Origin: Pontibacter anaerobius
Lineage (GTDB): Bacteria > Bacteroidota > Bacteroidia > Cytophagales > Hymenobacteraceae
Direction: 5' to 3'
Assembly: GCF_026241195.1 (NCBI RefSeq)
Contig: NZ_JAPFQO010000007.1
Span: 290,186 to 354,185, forward strand
DNA: 64,000 bases
Under the pieces are notes generated by a model. That model did no database searches and was not told where the DNA came from. It worked only from the letters and a program-made list of their open reading frames with translations. How positions within the stretch are numbered: the stretch's first letter is position 1; each line of letters opens with the position of its first letter. Positions 1 through 9,122 of this stretch are shown here, one piece after another. Position numbers and translations under genes: made by a program.

Positions 1-433
1 AGAAAAAAACGCTGTGCCTCATGTATGCGATGTTACCTTCCTGATTGATAGCGCCCAGTGAGGTGTAAATGCAAAAAGTAATAAAAGTGTGGTAGTGGTA
101 TCAGAGAGAAAAATTAAGCTATATTAGTGATATATATAGTCTTATGCATATATTTATATATTATTTGGTCATGAAAAAATTTAAACTTTTTTGTAAAACT
201 TGTATTGTACCAAAAATTGTGAAATTTTAGGTGTAGCATAGAGGATAAACGTATAGGTGCGATTTAATAATTTTTCTATGTAACTTTTATAGTCTATTAT
301 TGCACCTGAAAAACTGACTCAGAGAGAAAAGCCTGTTGGGATTTGTTGATTTAGTACAATGTGAGATGCCAGGAAAAACTCAATGTTTCACCTTAAATAG
401 AGAAGTATATAAGAAAATTTTACGAATAACTGA
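1..433. other. AT-rich intergenic region upstream of the adhesin operon
   Basis: No open reading frame of convincing length lies here on either strand. The stretch is strongly AT-rich compared with the genes around it and probably holds the promoter of the T9SS adhesin operon. Near-consensus Bacteroidetes -7 elements (7 of 8 matches to TAnnTTTG) occur around 280-300, but I see no convincing -33 TTG partner. Bases 1-60 could belong to a feature that starts outside the window; nothing recognisable is left of it. Confidence 0.5.
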
Positions 434-3400
434 ATGAGAAGCTGGTTAGAAAAAGTCATACTCTTGTTAGTGTGCTTTTGCGTAATGGCTGCTGGCGCTT
501 TTGCCCAGACAGCACCTGCGCTTGGGGCTCTATACGAGTTTGGAGCAGTAGCATCGTCTGGTATCTCCAACACGGGTAATACCGTCGTGCAAGCCAAGGT
601 GGGGGCGCACCCCGGCAAAGTAACCGGTTTCCAGCCAACTGGAACAGGTGTAGCCATTCAAGGCGTCCATGAAGGCCCGTTAGCCAAGCAGGCCGTAGAG
701 GATGCGCGCGCAGCCATGGCGTTTCTGGCAGCCCAGCCCAGAACCAGCACCATTGCCGCCGGCGAGATCAGCGGCATGACGATCACACCAGGGGTGCATG
801 CCATAGATGGTAACGCCATTCTAAACGGCAACAACAAGCTGATTTTCGACGGTCAAAACAAGACCAATCCTGTTTTCATAATTAAAGTAAGCGGCACCTT
901 TGATATAACCAAAGCTGAGTACGAGCTGCTGAACAAGGCTGCCAGCATTAACCTGTTCTGGGTAGTAGGTGGCGATGTTACGGTACGCAAAAGCGCCTCA
1001 GCACTGGGTAATATCTTCTCCGGTGGCAACATTGTGATGGAGGACGGCGCACAGATACAGGGGCGCCTGGTTGCTCCCTCTACCGGAAGCAAAGGCCAGA
1101 TAACATTCACCAACAACTCGGTTACCTACCCAGCCGACCTGGAAGTGACGCTCTCAAAAGAGCCGGGCTCAAAAGGCGAGGATACCTATGCCTTCGGGGA
1201 GCAGATCACCTATTATATCACCGTAAAGAACAATGGCCCTACCAATGCGGAGAACGTGAAGATTTTCGGGGCGAACCTGGCCGGGGCGGTGTTAAGCTAC
1301 TCCTCTTCAAGGCCGGGCGTTACGTTTGACAACCTTACCTGGTTTATCGGGGGGATGGACTATAAGAGCGAGGTGACGCTAACGGTTACGGCTAAGATAG
1401 AGAAGGCCGGTATCATTACAAGTACGGCTGCCGTGGCAGGGTCTGGTGTAGATGAAGTGCGAGGCAACAACCTTAGTACCCTCAGCTTCTGTGTGCTGCT
1501 ATCAGAAACAGGTGAGATAAAAGGCCCGGCAGAGGTGTGTTTGGGAGATGAGTTCGTGTACAGTATCGATCCTGTAGAGGGAGCCACCAGCTATGCCTGG
1601 AGTGTGCCCTCCGGCTGGAGCTATACGCAGCTAGGTACAATGGGCGCTTCTACCTCCATTAAAGTAAAAGTAGGTTCAGAGCCTATCGTTGATAATGCAG
1701 GCTTTGTGAAGGTAACGGCCAGCAACACCTGCGGCGAAGGCCCCGCCAGAACGCTGGATATTACAGTGCAGGCTGCGGTGCCACCACAGGCAGGCCCAAT
1801 CTCTGGTCCTGATGGCCTGTGCCTTGCCACAACGGAAGCCACTTTCAGTGTTGCGCCTGTAGCAAACGCCACCTCTTACAACTGGACGCTTCCCAACGGA
1901 TGGTCATTTATATCGGGGCAGGGCACAAACGTCATTGTGGTGAAAACAGGCGGCAGCGGTACGATAACAGTTGAAGCGGTAAATGCCTGCGGTGTTAGCG
2001 AACCGCAAACCAAGTATGTGCAGGTAGACGACGCCACCCCTAGCCCGCCCTCTGAGATCCTGGGCACGGTACAGGGCTGTGTGGGCAACACCGTGCCTTT
2101 TGAGGTGGCTGACGCTGCAAACGTAACAAACTACAGCTGGACAGTGCCTGCCGGATGGGAGATTGTAGAAGGCCAGGGCACCCACAAAATATTGGTGAAG
2201 GTTGGTAGCTCTTCCGGCAACGTTACGGTGCGGGCCAGCAATGGCTGCGGCACAAGCGAGCCAACCAGCAAGCCCGTGGCGCCTGTCTCTTCTGTAAGTG
2301 CGGCACCAGGCCCGATAGCCGGCGATGTGAACTCCTGTATTAACCGAAATGGGCTGGAGTACTCCATAGAGGCTGTTCCTACAGCAACCAAGTATGAGTG
2401 GTCTGTGCCTGCCGGGTGGGAGATCGTATCAGGTCAGGGTACTACCAAAATCACAGTAAACACCAATGCCAATGGCGGCGATGTGACAGTAGTAGCCTGG
2501 AACGACTGCGGCCCGAGCGAAGAAAGTAAGTTAACCGTAGTGCCTGTAGAGGATGTGCCGCTGCAGCCGGGGCCTATCTCGGGCGTACAGTATGGTTGCG
2601 TGGGCGGAACCGCCACCTATAGTATAGATGAAACTGCCGGGGCAAACTCCTACAACTGGACCGTGCCTGCCGGCTGGACAATTACCTCCGGACAGGGCAC
2701 AACCTCTATCGACGTAACAACGGGCTCAAACGGTGGCAAAGTAACGGTATCGGCCGTTAACGGTTGCGGTACGGGTGCCGCCAGTACGCTGGATGTTGTT
2801 CCGCAGACACAACCCCCGCTTCCTCCTGCTCCGATCTCTGGCCCGGGAGAAGTATGCGAAGGGCAGGCAGGCTATGAATTCAGCGTTCCGCAACTGGCCG
2901 GTGTAAATACTTATACCTGGACGGTGCCAACAGGCTGGGTTATCACGGCTGGCCAGGGTACTTCTAAAATAACCGTAACAGCTGGCGAGACGGCCGGAGA
3001 GGTTACCGTTAAAGGCGAAAACGACTGCGGCGCGGGAACGGCGGCAGCTGTGAATGTTACCGTGGTGCCATCTCCTCCAGACCAGCCTGGCGACATCAAC
3101 GGTCCTCCTTCTGTGTGCGTGGGGCAGAAACAAGTAACATACACTATTGAGCCTGTCGCCTTCGCTTCTAACTACATCTGGTCTGTGGGTGACGGCAGCA
3201 ACGGGTGGTCGATAGTATCCGGACAAGGAACGACCAGTATTGTGGTAAACGCGGGCTCTACGCCAACCATTATCTCTGTAAAGGCTGAAAACGCCTGCGG
3301 TATAACCGGTGAGACCCAGCTGACAACCATCATGACGGATGACGTGCCGGAAATGCCCGGGCCGATTTCGGGCAATACCGTGACCTGTGCCGGAGGTACT

Positions 3401-5410
3401 TATACTTTTAGTATAGATGCCGTGAAGGATGCCTACAAGTATAACTGGTCTTTCCCGGCTGGCTGGGAAGTGCTGGAGGATAACGGCACGACCATAAGTG
3501 TGAAAACAAACGGAACGGGTGGCACAGTGAGCGTAACAGCGCAGAACGGCTGCGGCCCGGGCGCTGCCCAGACCCTGCAGGTAACACCAACCAACACAGC
3601 GCCGGCAACACCAGAGGCCATACTTGGCAACGTGGATGTATGTGCAAATACCGAGGCTGTTTTCTCCGTGAAAGAAGTGAACGGGGCCTCCAGCTATACT
3701 TGGAAAGTGCCAACCGGCTGGACCATCGTATCCGGGCAAGGTACGCCAAGTATAACCGTGATGGTAGGTACCACTGCCGGAGCCATTAGCGTAACCAGCA
3801 AAAACGACTGCGGCGATAGCGGCACCATCTCAAGAAACCTGATCCTGAACACGGCCCCTCCTGCTACTCCGGGCGAAATCTCCGGCTCACAGCAGGTTTG
3901 CACCAGCACCACCACCACATACACCATAGCCCCTGTAAACACGGCCTACAATTATACCTGGAGTGTGCCGGAAGGCTGGGAGATCCTGAGCGGACAAGGC
4001 TCTGAAAGTATAGAGGTACGGATAGGCACAACAGCTGGCGAGGTAACCGTGGTGGCCGACAACAGCTGCGGCGAAAGCGGGGTGGCTAAGCTGGCCGTGG
4101 ATGTGGCAGAGAATACCCCAATAAAACCGGGAGCTATCGCCGGGCCTGCCGCGAGCTTCTGTGAGGGCACCCCTGGCTTAACCTATAGCATTGAGCCTGT
4201 AAACGGGGCCGTATCTTATACCTGGGCCGTGCCAACCGGCTGGGCAATCACAGCAGGCCAGGGCACGACCAGTATCACCGTGACCTCAGGCTCTGAGGCT
4301 GGAGAAGTAACGGTAACCGTGGCAAATGCCTGCGGCAGCGAAGGCAGAGAAGCCATGAATGTGATGGCACAAACGGCACCACTCAAGCCGGAGATCTCTA
4401 TGGGGCCGGTAAACCCTTGCCAGGGCGTAACAACCACCTACAGCGTTTCGGCAAGTGCCACAGGCAACGTGGATACCTACATTTGGGAGGTGCCAACCGG
4501 CTGGCAGATTGTATCGGGCCATAACACGAATACGATAGAGGTAATCGCAAACGGAACATCGGGCAAGATCAAAGTAACAGCTAAGAACAGCTGCTCCGAA
4601 AGCGGCACAGCTGAGATGGAGGTAGTGCCATCCCCTGCTTTACCAAGCACGCCAAGCGCTATAACAGGAACCCCTGAAATGTGCGCCGGCAGCACAGTAA
4701 CCTATTCAGTGCAGAACCCGGAAGCAGGCGCCTCTTATGAATGGACAGTTCCGGAAGGATGGGAAATCGTGTCGGGCCAGGGCAAAGCTTCCATTACGGT
4801 AGTGGCTGGTGCGGGAGTAGGAACTGTTACGGTAAAAGGCGTGAATGGCTGCGGAAGCACAGATCCTGCTTCTCTGGAAGTGACGGCCATGCCGGAAGAG
4901 GGTGTAACAAGTATAAAGGATGTGAGTTCGCCGTGCGTTGGCCTAAGCTATGAGGTAGAGCCTGTGCCTGGTGCCACCGATTATGTGTGGAGCGTACCGG
5001 CAGGATGGACAATCACCTCTGGGCAGGGCACAACAAAAATCTCGGTAACCGCAGGCTTCGGCAACGGAGACATATCAGTGGTAGCGAAAAATGGTGGGTG
5101 TACAGATGCTCCGGTATACTTTACGCCGAGCCCAACCATGGCAAACAGTGAGCTGCACTTCCCGAATGTGTTCTCGCCTAATAACGACGGCACGCACGAT
5201 GTGTGGGAGATACGCAACCTTACCAACTATCCTGACAGCGAAGTAACGATTATAAACCGCTGGGGCAACCAGGTGTACCACAGCAAGGCTTACAAGAACA
5301 ACTGGAACGGCGACAACCTGAGCGAGGGTACCTACTTCTACGTGGTGCGCGTGAAGCTCTGCGATGGCCAGGATAAAATGTTTAAAGGTTACGTGATGAT
5401 AGTAAGGTAA
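434..5410 (+). CDS. Giant T9SS-secreted adhesin: ice-binding-like (DUF3494) domain, 14 PKD-like repeats, CHU_C/type B sorting domain
   Basis: A 1658-residue secreted surface protein. Residues 1-24 are a signal peptide ending AFAQ. Residues about 25-235 match the DUF3494 ice-binding-like fold (LGALYEFGAVASSG start, repeated beta-solenoid segments, a VFIIKVSGTF strand). About 237-352 is a DUF11-like domain. About 355-1565 holds 14 tandem PKD-like units of 80-90 residues, each with a P-G-x-I-x-G start, one Cys, a YTWTVPxGW core, a SGQGTTSI strand and an NxCG end. The last 85 residues are the CHU_C (gliding-motility/T9SS type B) sorting domain (FPNVFSPNNDGTHDVW start). The product is therefore expected to cross the outer membrane through T9SS and stay at the surface or be released. 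The PorP/SprF gene starts 4 bases downstream, the usual partner of type B cargo. Ice binding itself is not shown: DUF3494 is also used in non-ice adhesins. Confidence 0.93.
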   Translation: MRSWLEKVILLLVCFCVMAAGAFAQTAPALGALYEFGAVASSGISNTGNTVVQAKVGAHPGKVTGFQPTGTGVAIQGVHEGPLAKQAVEDARAAMAFLAAQPRTSTIAAGEISGMTITPGVHAIDGNAILNGNNKLIFDGQNKTNPVFIIKVSGTFDITKAEYELLNKAASINLFWVVGGDVTVRKSASALGNIFSGGNIVMEDGAQIQGRLVAPSTGSKGQITFTNNSVTYPADLEVTLSKEPGSKGEDTYAFGEQITYYITVKNNGPTNAENVKIFGANLAGAVLSYSSSRPGVTFDNLTWFIGGMDYKSEVTLTVTAKIEKAGIITSTAAVAGSGVDEVRGNNLSTLSFCVLLSETGEIKGPAEVCLGDEFVYSIDPVEGATSYAWSVPSGWSYTQLGTMGASTSIKVKVGSEPIVDNAGFVKVTASNTCGEGPARTLDITVQAAVPPQAGPISGPDGLCLATTEATFSVAPVANATSYNWTLPNGWSFISGQGTNVIVVKTGGSGTITVEAVNACGVSEPQTKYVQVDDATPSPPSEILGTVQGCVGNTVPFEVADAANVTNYSWTVPAGWEIVEGQGTHKILVKVGSSSGNVTVRASNGCGTSEPTSKPVAPVSSVSAAPGPIAGDVNSCINRNGLEYSIEAVPTATKYEWSVPAGWEIVSGQGTTKITVNTNANGGDVTVVAWNDCGPSEESKLTVVPVEDVPLQPGPISGVQYGCVGGTATYSIDETAGANSYNWTVPAGWTITSGQGTTSIDVTTGSNGGKVTVSAVNGCGTGAASTLDVVPQTQPPLPPAPISGPGEVCEGQAGYEFSVPQLAGVNTYTWTVPTGWVITAGQGTSKITVTAGETAGEVTVKGENDCGAGTAAAVNVTVVPSPPDQPGDINGPPSVCVGQKQVTYTIEPVAFASNYIWSVGDGSNGWSIVSGQGTTSIVVNAGSTPTIISVKAENACGITGETQLTTIMTDDVPEMPGPISGNTVTCAGGTYTFSIDAVKDAYKYNWSFPAGWEVLEDNGTTISVKTNGTGGTVSVTAQNGCGPGAAQTLQVTPTNTAPATPEAILGNVDVCANTEAVFSVKEVNGASSYTWKVPTGWTIVSGQGTPSITVMVGTTAGAISVTSKNDCGDSGTISRNLILNTAPPATPGEISGSQQVCTSTTTTYTIAPVNTAYNYTWSVPEGWEILSGQGSESIEVRIGTTAGEVTVVADNSCGESGVAKLAVDVAENTPIKPGAIAGPAASFCEGTPGLTYSIEPVNGAVSYTWAVPTGWAITAGQGTTSITVTSGSEAGEVTVTVANACGSEGREAMNVMAQTAPLKPEISMGPVNPCQGVTTTYSVSASATGNVDTYIWEVPTGWQIVSGHNTNTIEVIANGTSGKIKVTAKNSCSESGTAEMEVVPSPALPSTPSAITGTPEMCAGSTVTYSVQNPEAGASYEWTVPEGWEIVSGQGKASITVVAGAGVGTVTVKGVNGCGSTDPASLEVTAMPEEGVTSIKDVSSPCVGLSYEVEPVPGATDYVWSVPAGWTITSGQGTTKISVTAGFGNGDISVVAKNGGCTDAPVYFTPSPTMANSELHFPNVFSPNNDGTHDVWEIRNLTNYPDSEVTIINRWGNQVYHSKAYKNNWNGDNLSEGTYFYVVRVKLCDGQDKMFKGYVMIVR

Positions 5411-5414
5411 GGAG

Positions 5415-6383
5415 ATGGTAACGAACGTGAAGGCAATACAGAAACTACTCGTGCTGCTAGGCATTGCGCTGGCCCCGGCCGCCTTTGCCCAGCAGGCTCC
5501 GCAGTACAGCCAGTACATCTTTAACGAGCTGGTGGTAAACCCCGCCTACGCCGGCAGTAAGGAGATACTGAGCATTAATGGCACCTACCGCACCCAATGG
5601 ACAGGGCTTCAGGGGGCACCAACCTCTCAGACCCTGAGCGTGGATGGGCCAACAGGCCACAAGAGCCTGGGTTGGGGCGTGCACCTGCTAAACGATGAGA
5701 TCGGGGCGCAGAGCCAGACATCAGCTTACGGTGCCCTCTCTACCCGCATCAGGTTAAGCCGCTATGCTGACCTGGCGCTGGGAGTTGCCGCTGGTGCATC
5801 TCAGTATGTGCTAGATGGTACACGCCTGGACCCCGGAAGCGAGATGCCTGACCAGGCCATACCGGAGGGGCGGGTGGCACAGGTGCTGCCAGACCTTAAA
5901 ATAGGAGCTTTCTTTAACACAGAACGTTACTATGCGGGCCTCTCGGTGGCGAACCTGATTCCGTTTAAAGACGACAAAACCGAGATTGCCACACCTCGCC
6001 GCCACTACTTCCTGTCCAGCGGTTACGTGTTTGATATAAACCGGGACGTACGCCTGAAGCCAAGTATACTTATAAAAGAGGATTTCAGAAGCCCGACCTC
6101 CGTGGACCTGAACGCTTTTGTGCTGCTGTACAACCGCTTATGGCTCGGGGCCTCGTACCGTACGGCAGTGCCGATGTTTACCAGCCAGGAGATGAAGCAG
6201 CTGGACAAGCGAAACGCCATCGCCCTGATTACACAAATTTACGCTACAAAGAAGCTGCGTATTGGATATTCTTACGATATTAGCCTCAACGAACTTAAAA
6301 ACTACTCTAGCCACGAAGTATCGGTGGGCTACTATTTCCTGAAAAAGAAGTATGGCCGCATCCTGACACCTCGAAACCTATAG
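5415..6383 (+). CDS. PorP/SprF family T9SS outer-membrane protein
   Basis: A 322-residue beta-barrel protein with a signal peptide (residues 1-25, ending AFAQ). The mature N terminus reads QYSQYIFNELVVNPAYAGS, the hallmark of the PorP/SprF family, followed by TYRTQW and alternating barrel strands to the C terminus. Family members sit in the outer membrane and are needed for secretion or surface attachment of particular T9SS type B (CHU_C) cargo; many Bacteroidota genomes pair a paralogue with each giant cargo gene. The gene begins 4 bases after the adhesin stop codon and lies 16 bases before the PorE-like gene, so the three form one operon. It is probably the dedicated partner of the adhesin and not the core PorP of the genome. 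Confidence 0.93.
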   Translation: MVTNVKAIQKLLVLLGIALAPAAFAQQAPQYSQYIFNELVVNPAYAGSKEILSINGTYRTQWTGLQGAPTSQTLSVDGPTGHKSLGWGVHLLNDEIGAQSQTSAYGALSTRIRLSRYADLALGVAAGASQYVLDGTRLDPGSEMPDQAIPEGRVAQVLPDLKIGAFFNTERYYAGLSVANLIPFKDDKTEIATPRRHYFLSSGYVFDINRDVRLKPSILIKEDFRSPTSVDLNAFVLLYNRLWLGASYRTAVPMFTSQEMKQLDKRNAIALITQIYATKKLRIGYSYDISLNELKNYSSHEVSVGYYFLKKKYGRILTPRNL

Positions 6384-6399
6384 TTTACACCACTCTTAT

Positions 6400-8385
6400 A
6401 TGAAGCGTAATTTTACCCTTGGCTTAGTGCTGGTTTTGCTAGCAATCAGCATGAGCCTGCCTGTGCTGGCACAGGATATGAAGCAAGCTGATAAGTACTT
6501 TAACAACTTTGAGTTCAGCCTGGCCCTGGATGCCTATAAAAAAGTACTGGAGAAAGAGGAGCCGAGCCTGAAGGTGGTGCAGCGCATTGCTGACAGCTAC
6601 CGTATCCTCAACAACAGCAAAGACGCTGAGTTTTGGTATGCCCAGGCTATTGCGTTCCCCGACGCGGATCCCGCAAATATCTTCCTGTATGCAGAGTCGG
6701 CAAAGCGTAATGCCAATTACAGCAAGGCAAAGCAGCTCTTCCTGGAGTACAGCGAGAAGGTGCCGGCCCAGCGTGAGGTAGCCCTGCGTATGGCCGCCTC
6801 CTGCGACACAGCCATGAAGTGGATGAAGTACCCAAAGCCATACGATATTGTGCAGCTGGAGGCGATGAACTCGGATGGGGCAGACTTCGGCCCGGTACGC
6901 ACCCAAGAAGGCCTGTTCTTCTCTTCTGACAGGTTGGAGGCGAACAACAAAAAACAAACTGCCCGGAACAACTGGACCGGAAACGGCTTCATCCAAATGT
7001 ACTTTGCCCCAAAAGTTACGGACAGCACCTGGGCTACCCCTGCACCGCTTCCGAGCTCTATCAACACTGATTACCACAACGGCCCGGCCGACTATCTGGA
7101 GAAAGAGCAGACGTTGTACTTTACCCGCACACGTGTGGTGAAGAAAAGGGCCGCCGAGGGCAACAACTCCGACCCTACCAGCTGGTTTAAGGGCAGCGAC
7201 AAGGGTACGCATACCAACCGCCATGGCATCTACATGTCAAAGTTCAACGGCAAGAAGTGGCAAAAGGCAGAGGCTTTTAAGTATAATGATACGGATGAGT
7301 TCTCCATAGGTCACCCCGCCATCACTCCTGACGGTAAGGTGCTATACTTTGTATCGGACATGCCGGGCGGGCACGGTGAGACAGACGTTTATTACAGCGA
7401 ACGGCAGGAAGACGGATCGTGGGGCCAGCCGGTAAACGCTGGCGCTGTGGTGAACACCAGTGGCCGCGAGAGCTTTGTAAGCCTGGGCGAAGACGGTAGC
7501 TTATACTTCTCGTCCGACGGACACATGGGAATGGGTGGTCTCGATCTGTTCAAGGCCGTAGGTACTCACAAAGCATGGAGCAAGGTGGAGAATCTGCAGT
7601 ACCCGATAAACACGGCCCAAGACGACTTCGGTATCCAGGTAGACAGTACCGGTAAAAAAGGCATGCTGTCATCCAGCCGCTTCTCTGAAACCGGTTTCGA
7701 CGACATCCTGACGTTTAAGGAATATAAAGTGCCGTGTATACTGGTAGGCAAAACAATAGAAAAGCTAGCGCAGGAGGGCACGGTAAAAACAGTGGCTGTT
7801 CCGGTTACGGAGGCAAAACTGCAGTTGTATGTTGATGGCAGCGATGAGTTTGTAGAGGAAACTTCTAATCAGGAGGGTAAGTTCTACTTCCCGGTGGTGG
7901 CTGGTACCAAATACGTGATCAAAGGCAGCAAAGCAGGGTACCTGGACCAGGCGGTAACGTTTACGCCGGAGTGCCTTTACAAAACCGACACCGTGCAGGT
8001 GGAGCTGGTGTTTATCCGCAGTACACCCAACAAGCCGATCGTGGTTGAAAACATCTACTACGACCTGGATAAGTTCGATATTAAACCGGCTGCCGCTAAG
8101 GAGCTTGACAAGCTGGTGCAGATACTGCAGGTAAATCCGCTGGTCCGCATTGAGCTGAGCTCACACACCGATAGCCGCCAGACACACGAGTATAACCAAA
8201 TGCTGTCGCAGCTACGTGCGCAGTCTGCTGTGGATTACCTGGTATCTAAGGGCATTAGCCGCGACAGGCTGGTGGCGAGAGGTTACGGCGAAACCAAGCT
8301 GATAAACAAGTGTAAGGATGGGGCAAAATGCTCGGAGCAGCAGCACCAGGAGAACCGCCGCACGGAGTTTAAAATACTGAGATAG
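6400..8385 (+). CDS. PorE-like periplasmic protein: TPR, PD40 propeller, carboxypeptidase-regulatory-like and OmpA domains
   Basis: A 661-residue exported protein. A signal peptide (1-25, ending VLAQ) is followed by TPR-like helices (about 26-145), a WD40/PD40-type beta-propeller (about 150-450; recurring FFSSDR, LYFVSD and LYFSSDG strands), a carboxypeptidase-regulatory-like beta domain (about 455-540) and an OmpA C-terminal peptidoglycan-binding domain (about 545-661: IYYDLDKFDI, then HTDSR and a closing NRRTEFKI). This domain order is that of PorE, which links the T9SS to the cell wall. Here it follows a PorP/SprF gene and a type B cargo gene, so it probably anchors a cargo-specific PorP paralogue. 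Whether it is the genome's only PorE cannot be told from one window. A strong terminator follows 17 bases after the stop codon. Confidence 0.9.
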   Translation: MKRNFTLGLVLVLLAISMSLPVLAQDMKQADKYFNNFEFSLALDAYKKVLEKEEPSLKVVQRIADSYRILNNSKDAEFWYAQAIAFPDADPANIFLYAESAKRNANYSKAKQLFLEYSEKVPAQREVALRMAASCDTAMKWMKYPKPYDIVQLEAMNSDGADFGPVRTQEGLFFSSDRLEANNKKQTARNNWTGNGFIQMYFAPKVTDSTWATPAPLPSSINTDYHNGPADYLEKEQTLYFTRTRVVKKRAAEGNNSDPTSWFKGSDKGTHTNRHGIYMSKFNGKKWQKAEAFKYNDTDEFSIGHPAITPDGKVLYFVSDMPGGHGETDVYYSERQEDGSWGQPVNAGAVVNTSGRESFVSLGEDGSLYFSSDGHMGMGGLDLFKAVGTHKAWSKVENLQYPINTAQDDFGIQVDSTGKKGMLSSSRFSETGFDDILTFKEYKVPCILVGKTIEKLAQEGTVKTVAVPVTEAKLQLYVDGSDEFVEETSNQEGKFYFPVVAGTKYVIKGSKAGYLDQAVTFTPECLYKTDTVQVELVFIRSTPNKPIVVENIYYDLDKFDIKPAAAKELDKLVQILQVNPLVRIELSSHTDSRQTHEYNQMLSQLRAQSAVDYLVSKGISRDRLVARGYGETKLINKCKDGAKCSEQQHQENRRTEFKILR

Positions 8386-8401
8386 CAGAAAGAACAAGTA
8401 T

Positions 8402-8444
8402 AAAAAGAGGGCCGCAGGTATGATTTCTGCGGCCCTCTTTTTTT
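8402..8444 (+). terminator. Rho-independent terminator of the T9SS operon
   Basis: A 14-bp inverted repeat (AGAGGGCCGCAG and its complement, 9-base loop) followed by a run of eight T. It closes the adhesin/PorP/PorE-like operon. Confidence 0.9.
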
Positions 8445-8596
8445 AAGCTTGATATATCTTTGCGCGAGAGTAGCTTTATACTTGCTGCCTTGAATGCCGT
8501 GCTTCGAAACAAAACCCAGGAGCTGAACAAAACCGTGCACCAGCTGAAGCAGCTGCCAGATGCAGTTGCCCGAAGGCAGGGTCGTTTCATTCTCCT

Positions 8597-8680
8597 CTTT
8601 TTGTCATCCAGAAAGGATTTTGGAAGCTGGGAGTATAGGCTTAGAGTTCCAGCTACCAAGTTTCTTAACAGAATGATAAC
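8597..8680. repeat. Dispersed repeat family C, copy 1 (TGTCAT-type ends)
   Basis: About 84 bases that match 28957-29039 along most of their length: TTTTTGTCATCC, GAAAGGAT, TTGG, an internal AGTATA, then TTTCTTA and CAGAATGA. The ends are inverted repeats (TGTCAT at one side, ATGAYA at the other). It lies in a long intergenic space and interrupts an 82-codon reading frame that looks like chance or a gene remnant. It may be a small miniature element or an RNA hairpin; only two copies are seen here. Confidence 0.7.
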
Positions 8681-8744
8681 TATTTTTTTGCTTCATTTAT
8701 CAGAGTGAAGCAGCCTGCTTCGAAGGAGGAATTATACCTCGCCC

Positions 8745-9110
8745 CAGCCCTCTCCTTTTCTCGAGCGCCCCTACCCCAAAAAAGGGGGGCATCCAACCAC
8801 CCCTGGCCCCACAGAGCTACGCTCGCTAGTTTCAAACTCTCATTCTCATTAGGCTAAGGAGGGGGAGTTCTTGAGCTGCTGCAGCTGAAATATAAATTGC
8901 TGCTGGTATCCGCGCACAGGTCGCAACCTGTCCCTACAGGTGTAAACCCACCCCTGCCCCTCCCGAGATGGGAATTTCGGCAGGCGATTGTCATCCCCCC
9001 GCCCCCTTCTCTGCCGAGGGGCCCTACTCCCAAAACAGGAGAGGGAGTTTTAGTAGTTACCGGGGCCAACCACCCCTGCCCCTCCTTAGCTAAGGAGGGG
9101 AGTTCTGCTG
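8745..9110. repeat. C-rich REP-like repeat cluster (family B)
   Basis: A composite of several copies of a C-rich/G-rich palindromic module of the form CCACCCCTGCCCCTCC...GGAGGGGA, at about 8745-8830, 8945-8990, 9000-9050 and 9063-9100. The last copy is a near-perfect hairpin (CCCCTCCTTAGCTAAGGAGGGG). Similar modules lie at 23.7, 30.9, 33.2, 37.0 and 60.3 kb. No coding sequence is credible in this stretch. Similar C-rich intergenic repeats are common in Bacteroidota; what they do is not known to me. Confidence 0.8.
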
Positions 9111-9122
9111 AAGCTTCGTGAG

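Noticed and set aside
172..231. Very short frame starting MKKFKLFCKTC in the leader of the adhesin operon
   Set aside because: 19 codons in AT-rich DNA with no paralogue or ribosome-binding site; chance is the simplest explanation.
2726..3739. 337-codon open frame on the minus strand inside the adhesin gene
   Set aside because: It is a shadow of the PKD repeat region: composition follows the opposite strand's codons and there is no start signal or recognisable domain.
434..5410. Possibility that the 14 PKD-like units are a recent DNA-level tandem repeat
   Set aside because: The units differ strongly at the nucleotide and residue level; they are old protein repeats, not a tandem repeat array.
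8460..8708. 82-codon frame in the intergenic space after the T9SS operon
   Set aside because: Its second half is repeat family C and its first half matches nothing recognisable. A perfect -7 like TATCTTTG lies at 8455-8462, so a remnant of a gene is possible but not supported.
8745..9110. CRISPR-like array from regularly recurring C-rich words
   Set aside because: The modules vary in length and spacing, are palindromic in themselves, and lack uniform spacers and any cas gene.
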